Assembly: GCF_016820445.1 (NCBI RefSeq)
Contig: NZ_JADHDT010000006.1
Span: forward strand, 62,001-126,000
Direction of reading: 5' to 3'
DNA: 64,000 nt
From: Sphingomonas beigongshangi
Lineage (GTDB): Bacteria > Pseudomonadota > Alphaproteobacteria > Sphingomonadales > Sphingomonadaceae
Shown: positions 10,501 through 17,289 of the stretch, piece after piece
Numbering within the stretch: position 1 is the first letter of the stretch
How the letters are laid out: each line of letters begins with the position of its first letter
The notes under the pieces: generated by a model
What the model was told of the DNA's origin: nothing
The model's input: the letters and a program-made list of their open reading frames with translations, nothing else
Databases searched by the model: none
Position numbers and translations under genes: made by a program

Positions 10501-10595
10501 TCCGCCGGCGCGCTGAGATAGACCGAGGTCGTTTCGCCCCATGCCGATGCGGGCAGCAGCGATGCCGCCGCGCCGAGCAGCCAAAATGCCTTCAT
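7590..10595 (-). CDS. Exported pectate-lyase-fold protein with C-terminal propeller (copy A)
   Basis: This 1001-residue exported protein begins with a Sec signal peptide (MKAFWLLGAAASLLPASAWG). Two pectate-lyase-3 type beta-helix starts are visible. The first (about 30-330) opens with AITVRGAGDGRADDSAAIQ and GGIVFLPSGRYRI. The second (about 380-680) opens with VRDLGVKGDDTTDDTVALQ and YLPMGRYRVTDTL. The last 270 residues look like an NHL/SMP-30-type beta-propeller (GGAVDRRGKLYFID, PVNLAVDRSGRLLVLSS). Such proteins cleave or bind polysaccharides outside the cytoplasm; the catalytic residues and substrate cannot be assigned. It is a close paralogue of the gene at 14129 and lies 74 bases downstream of the small LuxR-type gene on the same strand, probably its operon partner. 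Confidence 0.85.
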   Translation of the reverse strand: MKAFWLLGAAASLLPASAWGETTSVYLSAPADPRAITVRGAGDGRADDSAAIQQAIDAAAAGGQGGIVFLPSGRYRISRTIFVRPAVRVFGVGPTRPEIILGDATPGFGSGIGAMVAFTGEDQYRSGKVPVPPPTSVPFDPTIFDATSSTFYSAIANVDFRIGAGNAGAVAVRFRVAQHGYIRHADFHIGSGFAGVYQAGNEFEDLRFFGGRYGIVSEKTSPAWQFTLIDSAFQGQRDAAIREHEVDLTLVNVVIRDTPVGIDIDRGNADSLWGKDVRFENVAQAGVLIAEEKSVFTQIGFDNAVGIATPVFARFRDSGRTIAGKGARYRVADFSHGLKLPASGGIGDFATDVTMTPLPRLPARRRPAIAALPPVGDWANVRDLGVKGDDTTDDTVALQRAIDTHRVLYLPMGRYRVTDTLRLRPDSVLIALHPSLTHVYLPDETPAFGGVGGPKALVESAKGGAAIVHGLGLWTGAINPRATALLWRAGERSEVNDVKIQGGGGTLLTKGSPINQNDPRARPDGQQPSIWVTDGGGGTFAALWSPNTLASAGFYVSNTTTPGHVYQLSAEHHYRHEIVLDHVANWEFLAPQTEQEVRDGVNAVSTEMRDSRNILFANYHGYRVTRTAKPMDAAVRLYNAGDIRFRNVHVNAESGFASCDAKGCGTFLRASKYPFENAIKDMTRRSEVREREFARLDVPAAPAAASSVSQVPVAPGLRKLADGFYSIAGGAVDRRGKLYFIDRFFHRIHGWSEDEGLSTIADAPLDPVNLAVDRSGRLLVLSSAGRDGSVYSIDPAHPADVRAIAPTPVTTPVRDDAATLLPVNVWANGEFADRIDPRTYDFPTMADYFAAKMGEAKPQRYLSPDGSLALPAFRVWNQGPDDARGWRWSDTLDAYGFVAARPGERAILTNESENRTYSGLVGEGGRVTDLRVVADRGGESVVRDSSGNLYVANGQVFVYAPDGTLIRRIDTPERPLQLLIGGSDRRTLYILAHHALYAVRT

Positions 10596-10669
10596 CGGGC
10601 GTCTCCCAGGATGATCGGCCCCGTCTGTGCCGCCGGGCCGGCGCGGTCGTGCGGCGGGATGCGCCGCGA

Positions 10670-10942
10670 TCAGTGAGCGTGGAGGTGCAACGCCTGCGCC
10701 GCGATCGCCACCTGCGTGCGGTTGCGCACGTTGAGCTTGCGCATCAGCGCCGTCATATGCGCCTTCACCGTCGCCTCCGCGATGCCGAGGTCATAGGCGA
10801 TCTGCTTGTTGAGCAGGCCCGAGTGGACACCGCGCAGCACCTTCATCTGCGTCGGCGTCAGGCGATCGAGGCCATGCGCCCCGCCAGCCGCCACGGCGGG
10901 CTCCGCATTGGTCTGACGGGCGACAGGGAACGTCCCTTCCAT
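10670..10942 (-). CDS. Stand-alone LuxR/NarL-type HTH regulator
   Basis: This 90-residue protein is almost entirely a LuxR-type helix-turn-helix domain (LTPTQMKVLRGVHSGLLNKQ, then TVKAHMTALMRKLNVRNRTQ). There is no receiver, PAS or autoinducer domain. The start is strongly supported by AAAGGAGGAAGAGG directly before the ATG at 10942, so this is not a fragment of a longer frame. It probably binds DNA as a dimer and may regulate the adjoining carbohydrate genes. It lies upstream of pectate-lyase-fold copy A on the same strand and divergent from the gluconate permease. How it senses a signal is not apparent. Confidence 0.85.
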   Translation of the reverse strand: MEGTFPVARQTNAEPAVAAGGAHGLDRLTPTQMKVLRGVHSGLLNKQIAYDLGIAEATVKAHMTALMRKLNVRNRTQVAIAAQALHLHAH

Positions 10943-11000
10943 CCTCTTCCTCCTTTGATCGGCATGGCAGCCGAAGGTCGTCCGTCGAGGACGATCGCGC

Positions 11001-11055
11001 TTGGTCCAGCCGAGTCCATTCTTTGGACTTTGGTCCGACAGGTTCAGTGTATGAT
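11001..11055 (+). promoter_or_regulatory. Candidate FadR-type operator and promoter of the gluconate operon
   Basis: TTTGGTCCGACAGGTT at 11029-11044 resembles the known FadR operator core TGGTCCGACnTGTT, and a FadR-subfamily regulator is encoded in the downstream operon. A second TTGGTCC lies at 11001-11007. A perfect 6-base inverted repeat with 5-base spacer (AGTCCA at 11013-11018, TGGACT at 11024-11029) overlaps the same area. TATGAT at 11050-11055 is a good -10, but no well-spaced -35 is present, which would suit an activated promoter. Autoregulation by the FadR-type protein is inferred. Confidence 0.45.
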
Positions 11056-11183
11056 CGCGTTACATTCGTCGGATCAAGCGCTTTTTTATTGCTCGACGCC
11101 AAAATCTGTCCAACAAGTATCAGTGTGCCAGGCAGATGAAGACATCGCCGCCGCGCAACGGGCACAAGGCAGGAGAGGATGCG

Positions 11184-11240
11184 ATGGGCTGCGGACAGCG
11201 GGAGGCCGGGACCGGCGCGATCATGGCGGCACCGCGGTGA
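11184..11240 (+). CDS. Putative 18-residue leader ORF coupled to gluconate permease
   Basis: This short frame (MGCGQREAGTGAIMAAPR) starts at an ATG preceded by AGGAGAGG at 11171-11178, the best Shine-Dalgarno sequence in the area. Its TGA at 11238-11240 overlaps the GTG start of the permease (GTGA). The permease start itself has no good ribosome-binding site, so ribosomes finishing this leader could restart on the permease. The peptide shows no run of one regulatory amino acid, so it is more likely a coupling device than a classical attenuator. Translation is unproven. Confidence 0.4.
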   Translation: MGCGQREAGTGAIMAAPR

Positions 11241-12583
11241 CCGGCGCCGACATCAGACTTGTCGCCGCGGCGCTCGCCGGCATCCTGCTCGCGGTGCTGA
11301 TGATCGTCCGGGGACGCCTTCACCCCTTCATCGGCCTGCTGTGCGGCGCGTTCACGGTCGGGCTGCTCGCCGGCCTGCCGCTGCCCGACATCGCGAAGGC
11401 CGTGCAGAAAGGCGTCGGCGACATCGTCGGCGGGACCGGCCTCGTCGTCGCGCTCGGCCTGTCGCTCGGGGCGATGCTGCACCTGTCGGGCGGAGCGGCG
11501 ACTCTCGCCCGCGGCGCGCTGCAGCTGACCGGCGCACGCGCGGCGCGCTGGGCGACGCTGGGCATCGCGATCGTCATCGGTCTGCCGCTGTTCTTCGAGA
11601 CCGGCCTCGTCCTGCTGCTGCCGATCGTCGTGGCGGCGGCCGAGGCCATGGCGGGGGGCGATCCCGCCGAACGCGACGCGGCGAAGCTCCGCCTCATCAT
11701 GCCCGCCCTCGCCGGGCTGGGCGTCGTCCACGCGCTGGTGCCGCCCCACCCCGGCCCGCTGCTCGCGGTCGAGGCGCTGGGCGCGAACCTGGGCAAGACG
11801 ATGCTCTACGGCATCCTGATCGGCATCCCGACCGCCATCCTCGCGGGGCCGGTGCTGGCGCGGTTCGTGACGCCGGGGATTCGGCTCGACGCGCCGGTGC
11901 TGCACGATCATCGGCTGGGGATCGCCACGCCGGGTCGCGCCGCCGCGCTGTTCATCGTGCTGCTGCCCGTCGCGCTGATCGCCACCGGCGAACTCGGCCA
12001 GATGGTCGCGGGCCTGAAGGGCGCGCCATGGCTGGTCGCGGCGAGCAATCCCGTCGTCGCGTTGCTCGTCGCCAATCTGCTCGCGCTGCCGCTGCTCTTC
12101 GGCCGGCGCCTGCGCGAGGCCGCGATCCAGGACGCCGTGTGGCACGAGGTGATGGCGGCAGCGGGCGCGATCCTGCTCGCGATCGGCGCCGGCGGCGCGC
12201 TGAAGCAGGTGCTCGTCAGCGCCGGCCTGTCCGACCTCCTGGCGCGGCTCGTGCTGATGTATGCGATCTCACCCCTGCTGCTCGGCTGGCTGGTCGCCGT
12301 CGGCATCCGCCTCGCCGCCGGATCGGCGACCGTGGCGACGATCACCGCCGTCGGCATCATGCCCGGCGTCGTCGCGGGATCCGGCGTCGCTCCCGAACTT
12401 GTCGTGCTGGCGGTCGGCGCGGGCTCGGTGTTCTTCAGCCACGTCAACGATCCCGGTTTCTGGCTGGTCAAAAGCTATGTCGGCACCAGTACGGCCGACA
12501 CGTTCAGGACGTGGTCCCTGCTCGAGACCGTGATCTCGGTGGTCGGGCTCGCGCTGGTGGTGGCGCTCAGCTATGTCGTCTGA
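11237..12583 (+). CDS. Gluconate:H+ symporter, GntP family
   Basis: This 448-residue inner-membrane permease has about a dozen hydrophobic helices and the GntP-type segment ALVPPHPGPLLAVEALGANLGK in the middle. It imports gluconate or a related aldonate with protons. I chose the GTG at 11237 because it gives the normal family length and begins just before the first helix; the open frame runs further upstream but that part is not protein-like. The GTG overlaps the stop of an 18-codon leader. The next gene (FadR-type regulator) follows within 20 bases and gluconokinase is close by on the other strand, which fits gluconate use. Confidence 0.88.
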   Translation: MTGADIRLVAAALAGILLAVLMIVRGRLHPFIGLLCGAFTVGLLAGLPLPDIAKAVQKGVGDIVGGTGLVVALGLSLGAMLHLSGGAATLARGALQLTGARAARWATLGIAIVIGLPLFFETGLVLLLPIVVAAAEAMAGGDPAERDAAKLRLIMPALAGLGVVHALVPPHPGPLLAVEALGANLGKTMLYGILIGIPTAILAGPVLARFVTPGIRLDAPVLHDHRLGIATPGRAAALFIVLLPVALIATGELGQMVAGLKGAPWLVAASNPVVALLVANLLALPLLFGRRLREAAIQDAVWHEVMAAAGAILLAIGAGGALKQVLVSAGLSDLLARLVLMYAISPLLLGWLVAVGIRLAAGSATVATITAVGIMPGVVAGSGVAPELVVLAVGAGSVFFSHVNDPGFWLVKSYVGTSTADTFRTWSLLETVISVVGLALVVALSYVV

Positions 12584-12602
12584 CGCGACGCGGAGGGGGT
12601 CG

Positions 12603-13280
12603 ATGAACGAGGGGCGGCTGGCCGATCGTGCCTATAACGCGATCGTGCGGATCATCGCCGATGACGGCCTGACGACCGGCGACCGCCTGCCGTCCGAGGC
12701 ACGCCTCGCCGAGCTGTTCGGCATGTCGCGGACGATCGTGCGCGAGGCACTGGCGCGGCTCGCTTCGGACGGCATCACCGAGGCGCGACGCGGTGCCGGC
12801 TCGTTCGTCAAGCGTCGCCCGTCGGAACGGCTGGGCACGCACGTCGCGATGGATGCGCTCGCCAAGACGCTGGGCACATATGAGGTCCGCTTCGTGCTCG
12901 AGGCGGAATCGGCGCGCCTCGCCGCGCTGCGGCGCTCGCAGGACCAGCTCGACGCGATCGAGGCGGCGCTGGCAGCGCTGCGCGCGGCCCTGCTGTCGAA
13001 CGCGCCGGCGCACGAGGAGGACTGGCTGCTCCACCGCGCGATCGTCGAGGCGACGGGCAATTCCGCTTTCCTCCCCGTCTTCGACCTGTTGCAGAACGAG
13101 GTCGTGCAGATCCTGCGCGCCGGCGTCGACATCTCGCGCTCGCGCCCGCCGCACGTGATCGGCGCGATGATGGACGAACATGATGCGATCGTCGATGCGA
13201 TCCGCGCGCGCGACGCCGATGGCGCGGCGCTGGCGATGCGCTGGCACCTGTCCCAGGGGCGCAAGCGGCTGATGCCGTGA
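12603..13280 (+). CDS. GntR/FadR-family transcriptional regulator
   Basis: This 225-residue regulator has an N-terminal winged helix (GDRLPSEARLAELFGMSRTI, then EARRGAGSFVKRR) and a C-terminal all-helical FCD ligand-binding domain (about 85-220) with the metal/ligand residues EEDWLLHRAIVEATGN and EHDAIVDAIRARD. FCD regulators bind organic acids and are usually released from DNA by them. The ATG at 12603 is preceded by GGAGGGGG with good spacing. An in-frame ATG at 12573 would overlap the permease end and is less likely. Co-transcription with the gluconate permease suggests gluconate or a catabolite as effector, and the candidate operator at 11029 fits its subfamily. Confidence 0.9.
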   Translation: MNEGRLADRAYNAIVRIIADDGLTTGDRLPSEARLAELFGMSRTIVREALARLASDGITEARRGAGSFVKRRPSERLGTHVAMDALAKTLGTYEVRFVLEAESARLAALRRSQDQLDAIEAALAALRAALLSNAPAHEEDWLLHRAIVEATGNSAFLPVFDLLQNEVVQILRAGVDISRSRPPHVIGAMMDEHDAIVDAIRARDADGAALAMRWHLSQGRKRLMP

Positions 13281-13305
13281 GCGCGCCCGGTTCAGCGCGC
13301 CCGGT

Positions 13306-13815
13306 TCAGCGCGACGCGTCAGGCCGCGTCCGTCGACCGCACAGCCATGCGTCGACCTGCGCGACCAGCGCGTCGATCTGCTGGGCGGCATCCAGCGTCA
13401 CCGCGCATTCGTCCGCCCCGGGTGGCTCCAGAGTCGCCAGCTGGCTGCCGAGCAGGCTCGTCGGCATGTAATGGCCCGAGCGCGTCGTCATCCGGCGGGC
13501 AAGTTCCCCCGCGTCCGTTTCGAGCAGGACGAAACACAGCGGCGCCGCGCTTGCCGCGGCCAGCCGCTCGCGATAGCTGCGCTTCAGCGCGGAACAGGCC
13601 GCGACCGCCATGCCGTCGCGCTGAGCCGCCGCGCCCAGCGCCGCGCCGAGCCGGTCGAGCCACGGCCAGCGATCCGCATCGGTCAGCGGATGTCCGGCCT
13701 GCATCTTGGCGACATTGGCGGGCGAATGGAACGCGTCGCCCTCGAGGACCGGGCAGAGGCATGCGGCGGCGAGCGCCTGCGTCAGCGTCGTCTTGCCGCT
13801 GCCGCTTACCCCCAT
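13306..13815 (-). CDS. gntK: Gluconokinase
   Basis: This kinase phosphorylates gluconate to 6-phosphogluconate for the Entner-Doudoroff or pentose phosphate route. The core has Walker A GVSGSGKTT, then EGDAFHSPANVAKMQAGHPL and DADRWPWLD, CSALKRSYRERL, and the late MTTRSGHYMPTSLL..QLATLEPP signature of thermoresistant-type gluconokinases. From the ATG at 13815 the protein is 169 residues, the usual size. The open frame extends upstream to 14073 and would add about 86 residues containing five-residue GxAQx repeats. GTG codons also occur immediately before the ATG, so the exact start is uncertain. It converges with the FadR-type gene. Confidence 0.88.
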   Translation of the reverse strand: MGVSGSGKTTLTQALAAACLCPVLEGDAFHSPANVAKMQAGHPLTDADRWPWLDRLGAALGAAAQRDGMAVAACSALKRSYRERLAAASAAPLCFVLLETDAGELARRMTTRSGHYMPTSLLGSQLATLEPPGADECAVTLDAAQQIDALVAQVDAWLCGRRTRPDASR

Positions 13816-13861
13816 CACCACCAGACCCAAGGGCCGCTCAAGCGCGCGCCCTGCGGGAACC

Positions 13862-13952
13862 GCCCCGGCCTGCGCCGACCCTGCCTGCGCCGCCCCCTCC
13901 TGCGCCGACCCTGCCTGCGCCGGCCCTACCTGCGTCGTCCCTGCCTGCGCCT
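13862..13952. repeat. Degenerate 15-base tandem repeat upstream of gluconokinase
   Basis: About six imperfect copies of a 15-base unit (typically CCTGCGCCGACCCTG) run through this segment. If the gluconokinase frame starts upstream they encode pentapeptides such as GSAQA and GAAQA; otherwise they are a non-coding leader. The period is a multiple of three, so copy changes would keep the frame. Confidence 0.7.
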
Positions 13953-14128
13953 TTGGCTGCACCTGCGGCCTCGATCCCTTCCGCCGGCGCACGCCGGCTC
14001 GTCGCATATCCGGCGTCAACGCGCGAAAGGCCATTACGACCTTTGTCGCAGTCGATCGGGCTCGTCCCCGCACCTATCCCGGTCGCCCCACGATCCGCCG
14101 CGCGCCCATCATCAAGGATATCGATGAC

Positions 14129-17100
14129 ATGACCGCCACGCCCGTTCGCCTAGCCGCCGCGCTGCTGCTCGCCGGTGCCGCCGCGCCCGCGCTCGCGGAT
14201 GCGCCCTCGTGGCTGAGCGTCGCGCCCGCGGATCCCCGCGCGGTGACGGTCGCCGCGCCACGCGACGGCGTGGCAGACGCGGGGCCGGCGATCCAGCGTG
14301 CGATCGACGCAGTCGCAGGCCAGGGCGGCGGCGGCCTCGTCTTCCTGCCCTCGGGGCGGTACCGCCTGACGCAAACGCTCTACATCCGGCCCGGCGTGCG
14401 GCTGTTCGGCGTCGGCAGGACGCGGCCCGTCTTCGTCCTGGGTCCCCGGACCCCCGGCTTCCAGACCGGTGTCGGCACCATGGTCTTCTTCACCGGTACG
14501 CTGCCGGTCAGGCCGGGCGAACCGCCCCTCCCGCCCGTCCCCGTCCCGCCGCCGACCAGCGTGCCGTTCAACGCGGACATCGCCGATGCAAATTCCGGCA
14601 CCTTCTATTCAGCCATGGCGAACGTCGACTTCGAGATCGGCGAGGGCAATCCGGCCGCCACCGCTGTCCGCTTCCACACCGCGCAGCACAGCTATCTCAG
14701 CCACATCGACTTCCGGCTGGGGTCGGCGCTCGCCGGCATCTACCAGGTCGGCAATCTGGGACAGGACCTGCGCTTCTTCGGGGGGCGCTACGGCATCCTC
14801 GCCGAGAAGACGTCGCCTGCCTGGCAGTTCACACTGATCGACTCGGTGTTCGACGGGCAGCGCGACGCCGCGATCCGCGAACATGAGGCGGGTCTGACCC
14901 TGGTCAACACGGTCTTCCGGAACGTGCCCGTCGGCGTCGACATCGACCGCGGCTATGGCGACTGGCTGTGGGGCAGCCGGGTGCGGTTCGAGAACGTCGC
15001 CAGGGCGGGCGTCGTCATCAGCAACGAGGGCAATGCCTATACCCAGATCGGCTTCAGCGACGTCGTCGCCAGCGCCACTCCCGTCTTCGCGCACTTCCGC
15101 GACAGCGGCCGCGACGTCGCGGGGCCAGGCCAGCGCTACCACGTGCGGGATTTCAGCTACGGCCTGACGCTCGCCTCCCCCGCCGCGGCCGGCACGTACG
15201 AGACGCGTATCGATGCCGCCCCGCTTGCCGCATTGCCCGAGGCGCCAGCCCCCGCGATCCGCGCGCTGCCGCCCGTCGGGAAATGGGTCGACGTGCGCAC
15301 GCTCGGCGTGCGCGGCGACGGTAGGACCGACGATACCGCGGCGCTCCGCCGGGCGATCGCCAGCCGGCGCGTGCTCTACTTCCCCGCCGGCTTCTACCGC
15401 GTCACCGACACGGTGACGCTGCGGCCCGACAGCGTGCTGATCGGCCTGCACCCCAGCCTCACGCAGATCGTGCTCGCCGACGACAGCCCTGCCTTTCGCG
15501 GCGTCGGGCCTGCCCGCGCGCTGATCGAAAGCGCGAAGGGCGGCGGCGCGATCGTCTCGGGGCTGGGCCTCGCGACGGGCGGCCGCAACCCGCGGGCGAC
15601 GGCCCTGTTGTGGAAGGCTGGCGAGACGTCGCTGGTCGACGACGTCAAGTTCCAGGGCGGCCACGGCACGTTCGCCGCCGACGGCAGCCGCACCGAACCC
15701 TATAATGCCGACCACAGCGGGGATCCCGACCCGCAGCAGCGCTGGGACGGGCAATATCCCAGCCTGTGGGTGACGGACGGCGGCGGCGGCACCTTCAACG
15801 GCCTCTGGTCACCCAATACCTATGCCTCGGCGGGCCTGTACGTGTCCGACACGCACACGCCGGGCCATGTCTACCAGCTGTCCGCCGAACATCACCGCCG
15901 GACCGAGATCGTGCTGGACGGCGTCCGCAACTGGGAGTTCCTCGCCCCGCAGACGGAGGAGGAGGCCGGCGAAAGTCGCGCCGCGGTCGCCATCGAGGTG
16001 CGCAATACGCGCGACGTCCTGTTCGCCAATCTCCACGCCTATCGCGTCACCCGTTCGCTCGATCCCGCGCCCGCGGCCGTCACGCTCTACAATGCGACCG
16101 GACTCCGCTTCCGCAACGTCCATGTGAATGCCGAGAGCGGCTTTGCGACCTGCGACGCGGCGGGCTGCGGCACCTATCTGCGGGCCAGCAAATATCCGTT
16201 CGAGAATGCGATCCGCGACGTTACGCGCGGGGTGGACGTGCGCGAGCGCGAATTCGCCTCGCTCGACGTCAACGATGCCGCGGTCGCGCCGGTCCGCAGC
16301 CTGGCGGCCGTCGAAAGGCTTGCGGGCGGCTTTCACGCGCTGGGCGGCGGGGCGGTGGACGCGGCGGGCAAGCTCTACTTCGTCGATCGTCCGATGCAGC
16401 GCATCCACGTCTGGACGAAGGCCGAGGGACTATCGATCGTCGCCGATGCACCGCTCGACCCCGTGAACCTGGCGGTGGATGCATCGGGTAAGCTGATGGT
16501 GCTCTCCTCCGCCGGCCCCGCCGCAACGGTGTACAGTCTCGATCCCAAGGCGCCGGCGGATATCCGCGTGCTGACCGCCCGGGCCGCCGGCCGCACGGGG
16601 CGGCTCGCGCTGCCCGGCAGCCTGTGGATCAACGGCGAGTTCCGCGACCAATATGACCCCGCGACCGACCGGTTCACGACCCTGGCCGAGATGTTCGCCC
16701 GCGACGTGGCGGTCCCGAAGCCCCAAGGCTATGTCGCGCCCGACGGCAGCCTGTCGCTGCTCGCCTATCGCGTATGGCAGCAGGGACCGGCGGATCATCG
16801 CGGCTGGCGCTTTTCGGACACGCTCGACACCTATGGCCTTGTGACCGCGAGGGTCGGCGATCGGCTGTACTTGCCCAACGGATCGGAGGATCGCACCTAT
16901 ACCGGCCTCGTCGGTCCGGGCGGTACGATCACCGACCTCAAACCCTTCGCCGCGCGCGGCGGCGAGAGCGTCGTCGCCGGCCCGGACGGGCGCGTCTACG
17001 TCGCGAACGGGCAGATCTACGTCTATGGCGCCGACGGACGCGCGCTCGGGCGGATCGACATGCCCGACCGGCCGCTGCAACTCGTCTTCGGCGGGGCGGA

Positions 17101-17155
17101 CGGGACGACGCTCTTCATCCTCACGCACCACGCGCTCTACGCCGCAAGACCTTGA
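14129..17155 (+). CDS. Exported pectate-lyase-fold protein with C-terminal propeller (copy B)
   Basis: This 1008-residue paralogue of the protein at 7590 has the same order of parts: signal peptide (MTATPVRLAAALLLAGAAAP...), first beta-helix opening with AVTVAAPRDGVADAG and GGLVFLPSGRYRL, second beta-helix opening with VRTLGVRGDGRTDDTAALR, and a C-terminal propeller (GGAVDAAGKLYFVDRPMQRI). Long identical stretches such as EKTSPAWQFTLIDS and TSVPF are shared with copy A. The ATG at 14129 is preceded by AAGGA and begins the signal peptide; the open frame upstream to 13706 is antisense to gluconokinase. It lies directly upstream of the TonB receptor. Polysaccharide lyase or binding role is inferred from fold; substrate unknown. 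Confidence 0.85.
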   Translation: MTATPVRLAAALLLAGAAAPALADAPSWLSVAPADPRAVTVAAPRDGVADAGPAIQRAIDAVAGQGGGGLVFLPSGRYRLTQTLYIRPGVRLFGVGRTRPVFVLGPRTPGFQTGVGTMVFFTGTLPVRPGEPPLPPVPVPPPTSVPFNADIADANSGTFYSAMANVDFEIGEGNPAATAVRFHTAQHSYLSHIDFRLGSALAGIYQVGNLGQDLRFFGGRYGILAEKTSPAWQFTLIDSVFDGQRDAAIREHEAGLTLVNTVFRNVPVGVDIDRGYGDWLWGSRVRFENVARAGVVISNEGNAYTQIGFSDVVASATPVFAHFRDSGRDVAGPGQRYHVRDFSYGLTLASPAAAGTYETRIDAAPLAALPEAPAPAIRALPPVGKWVDVRTLGVRGDGRTDDTAALRRAIASRRVLYFPAGFYRVTDTVTLRPDSVLIGLHPSLTQIVLADDSPAFRGVGPARALIESAKGGGAIVSGLGLATGGRNPRATALLWKAGETSLVDDVKFQGGHGTFAADGSRTEPYNADHSGDPDPQQRWDGQYPSLWVTDGGGGTFNGLWSPNTYASAGLYVSDTHTPGHVYQLSAEHHRRTEIVLDGVRNWEFLAPQTEEEAGESRAAVAIEVRNTRDVLFANLHAYRVTRSLDPAPAAVTLYNATGLRFRNVHVNAESGFATCDAAGCGTYLRASKYPFENAIRDVTRGVDVREREFASLDVNDAAVAPVRSLAAVERLAGGFHALGGGAVDAAGKLYFVDRPMQRIHVWTKAEGLSIVADAPLDPVNLAVDASGKLMVLSSAGPAATVYSLDPKAPADIRVLTARAAGRTGRLALPGSLWINGEFRDQYDPATDRFTTLAEMFARDVAVPKPQGYVAPDGSLSLLAYRVWQQGPADHRGWRFSDTLDTYGLVTARVGDRLYLPNGSEDRTYTGLVGPGGTITDLKPFAARGGESVVAGPDGRVYVANGQIYVYGADGRALGRIDMPDRPLQLVFGGADGTTLFILTHHALYAARP

Positions 17156-17197
17156 TCCACAGCATAAGCCGATGGTCGCACAGACTTTGGTCGTAGA

Positions 17198-17233
17198 TGC
17201 CGCCCGCCCTTCGATCGACTAAACCGGGCGGCA
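17198..17233 (+). promoter_or_regulatory. Stem-loop between pectate-lyase-fold copy B and TonB receptor
   Basis: TGCCGCCCG at 17198-17206 pairs perfectly with CGGGCGGCA at 17225-17233 around an 18-base loop. No T-run follows, so it is more likely a processing or stability element than a strong terminator. Just upstream, GACTTTGGTC at 17183-17192 repeats a 10-mer found in the gluconate promoter (11026-11035). Confidence 0.4.
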
Positions 17234-17289
17234 ACACGGGGACCAGCCGGGATGACACCGGCGGACGGCCGTGAGCGATTAGGGGATGG

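Noticed and set aside
10541..11236. Long frame in front of the gluconate permease
   Set aside because: The first 230 residues are shadow coding without protein-like composition; the GTG at 11237 gives the normal GntP length.
13706..14128. Frame in front of pectate-lyase-fold copy B
   Set aside because: It is antisense to gluconokinase and its repeat; the signal peptide starts at 14129.
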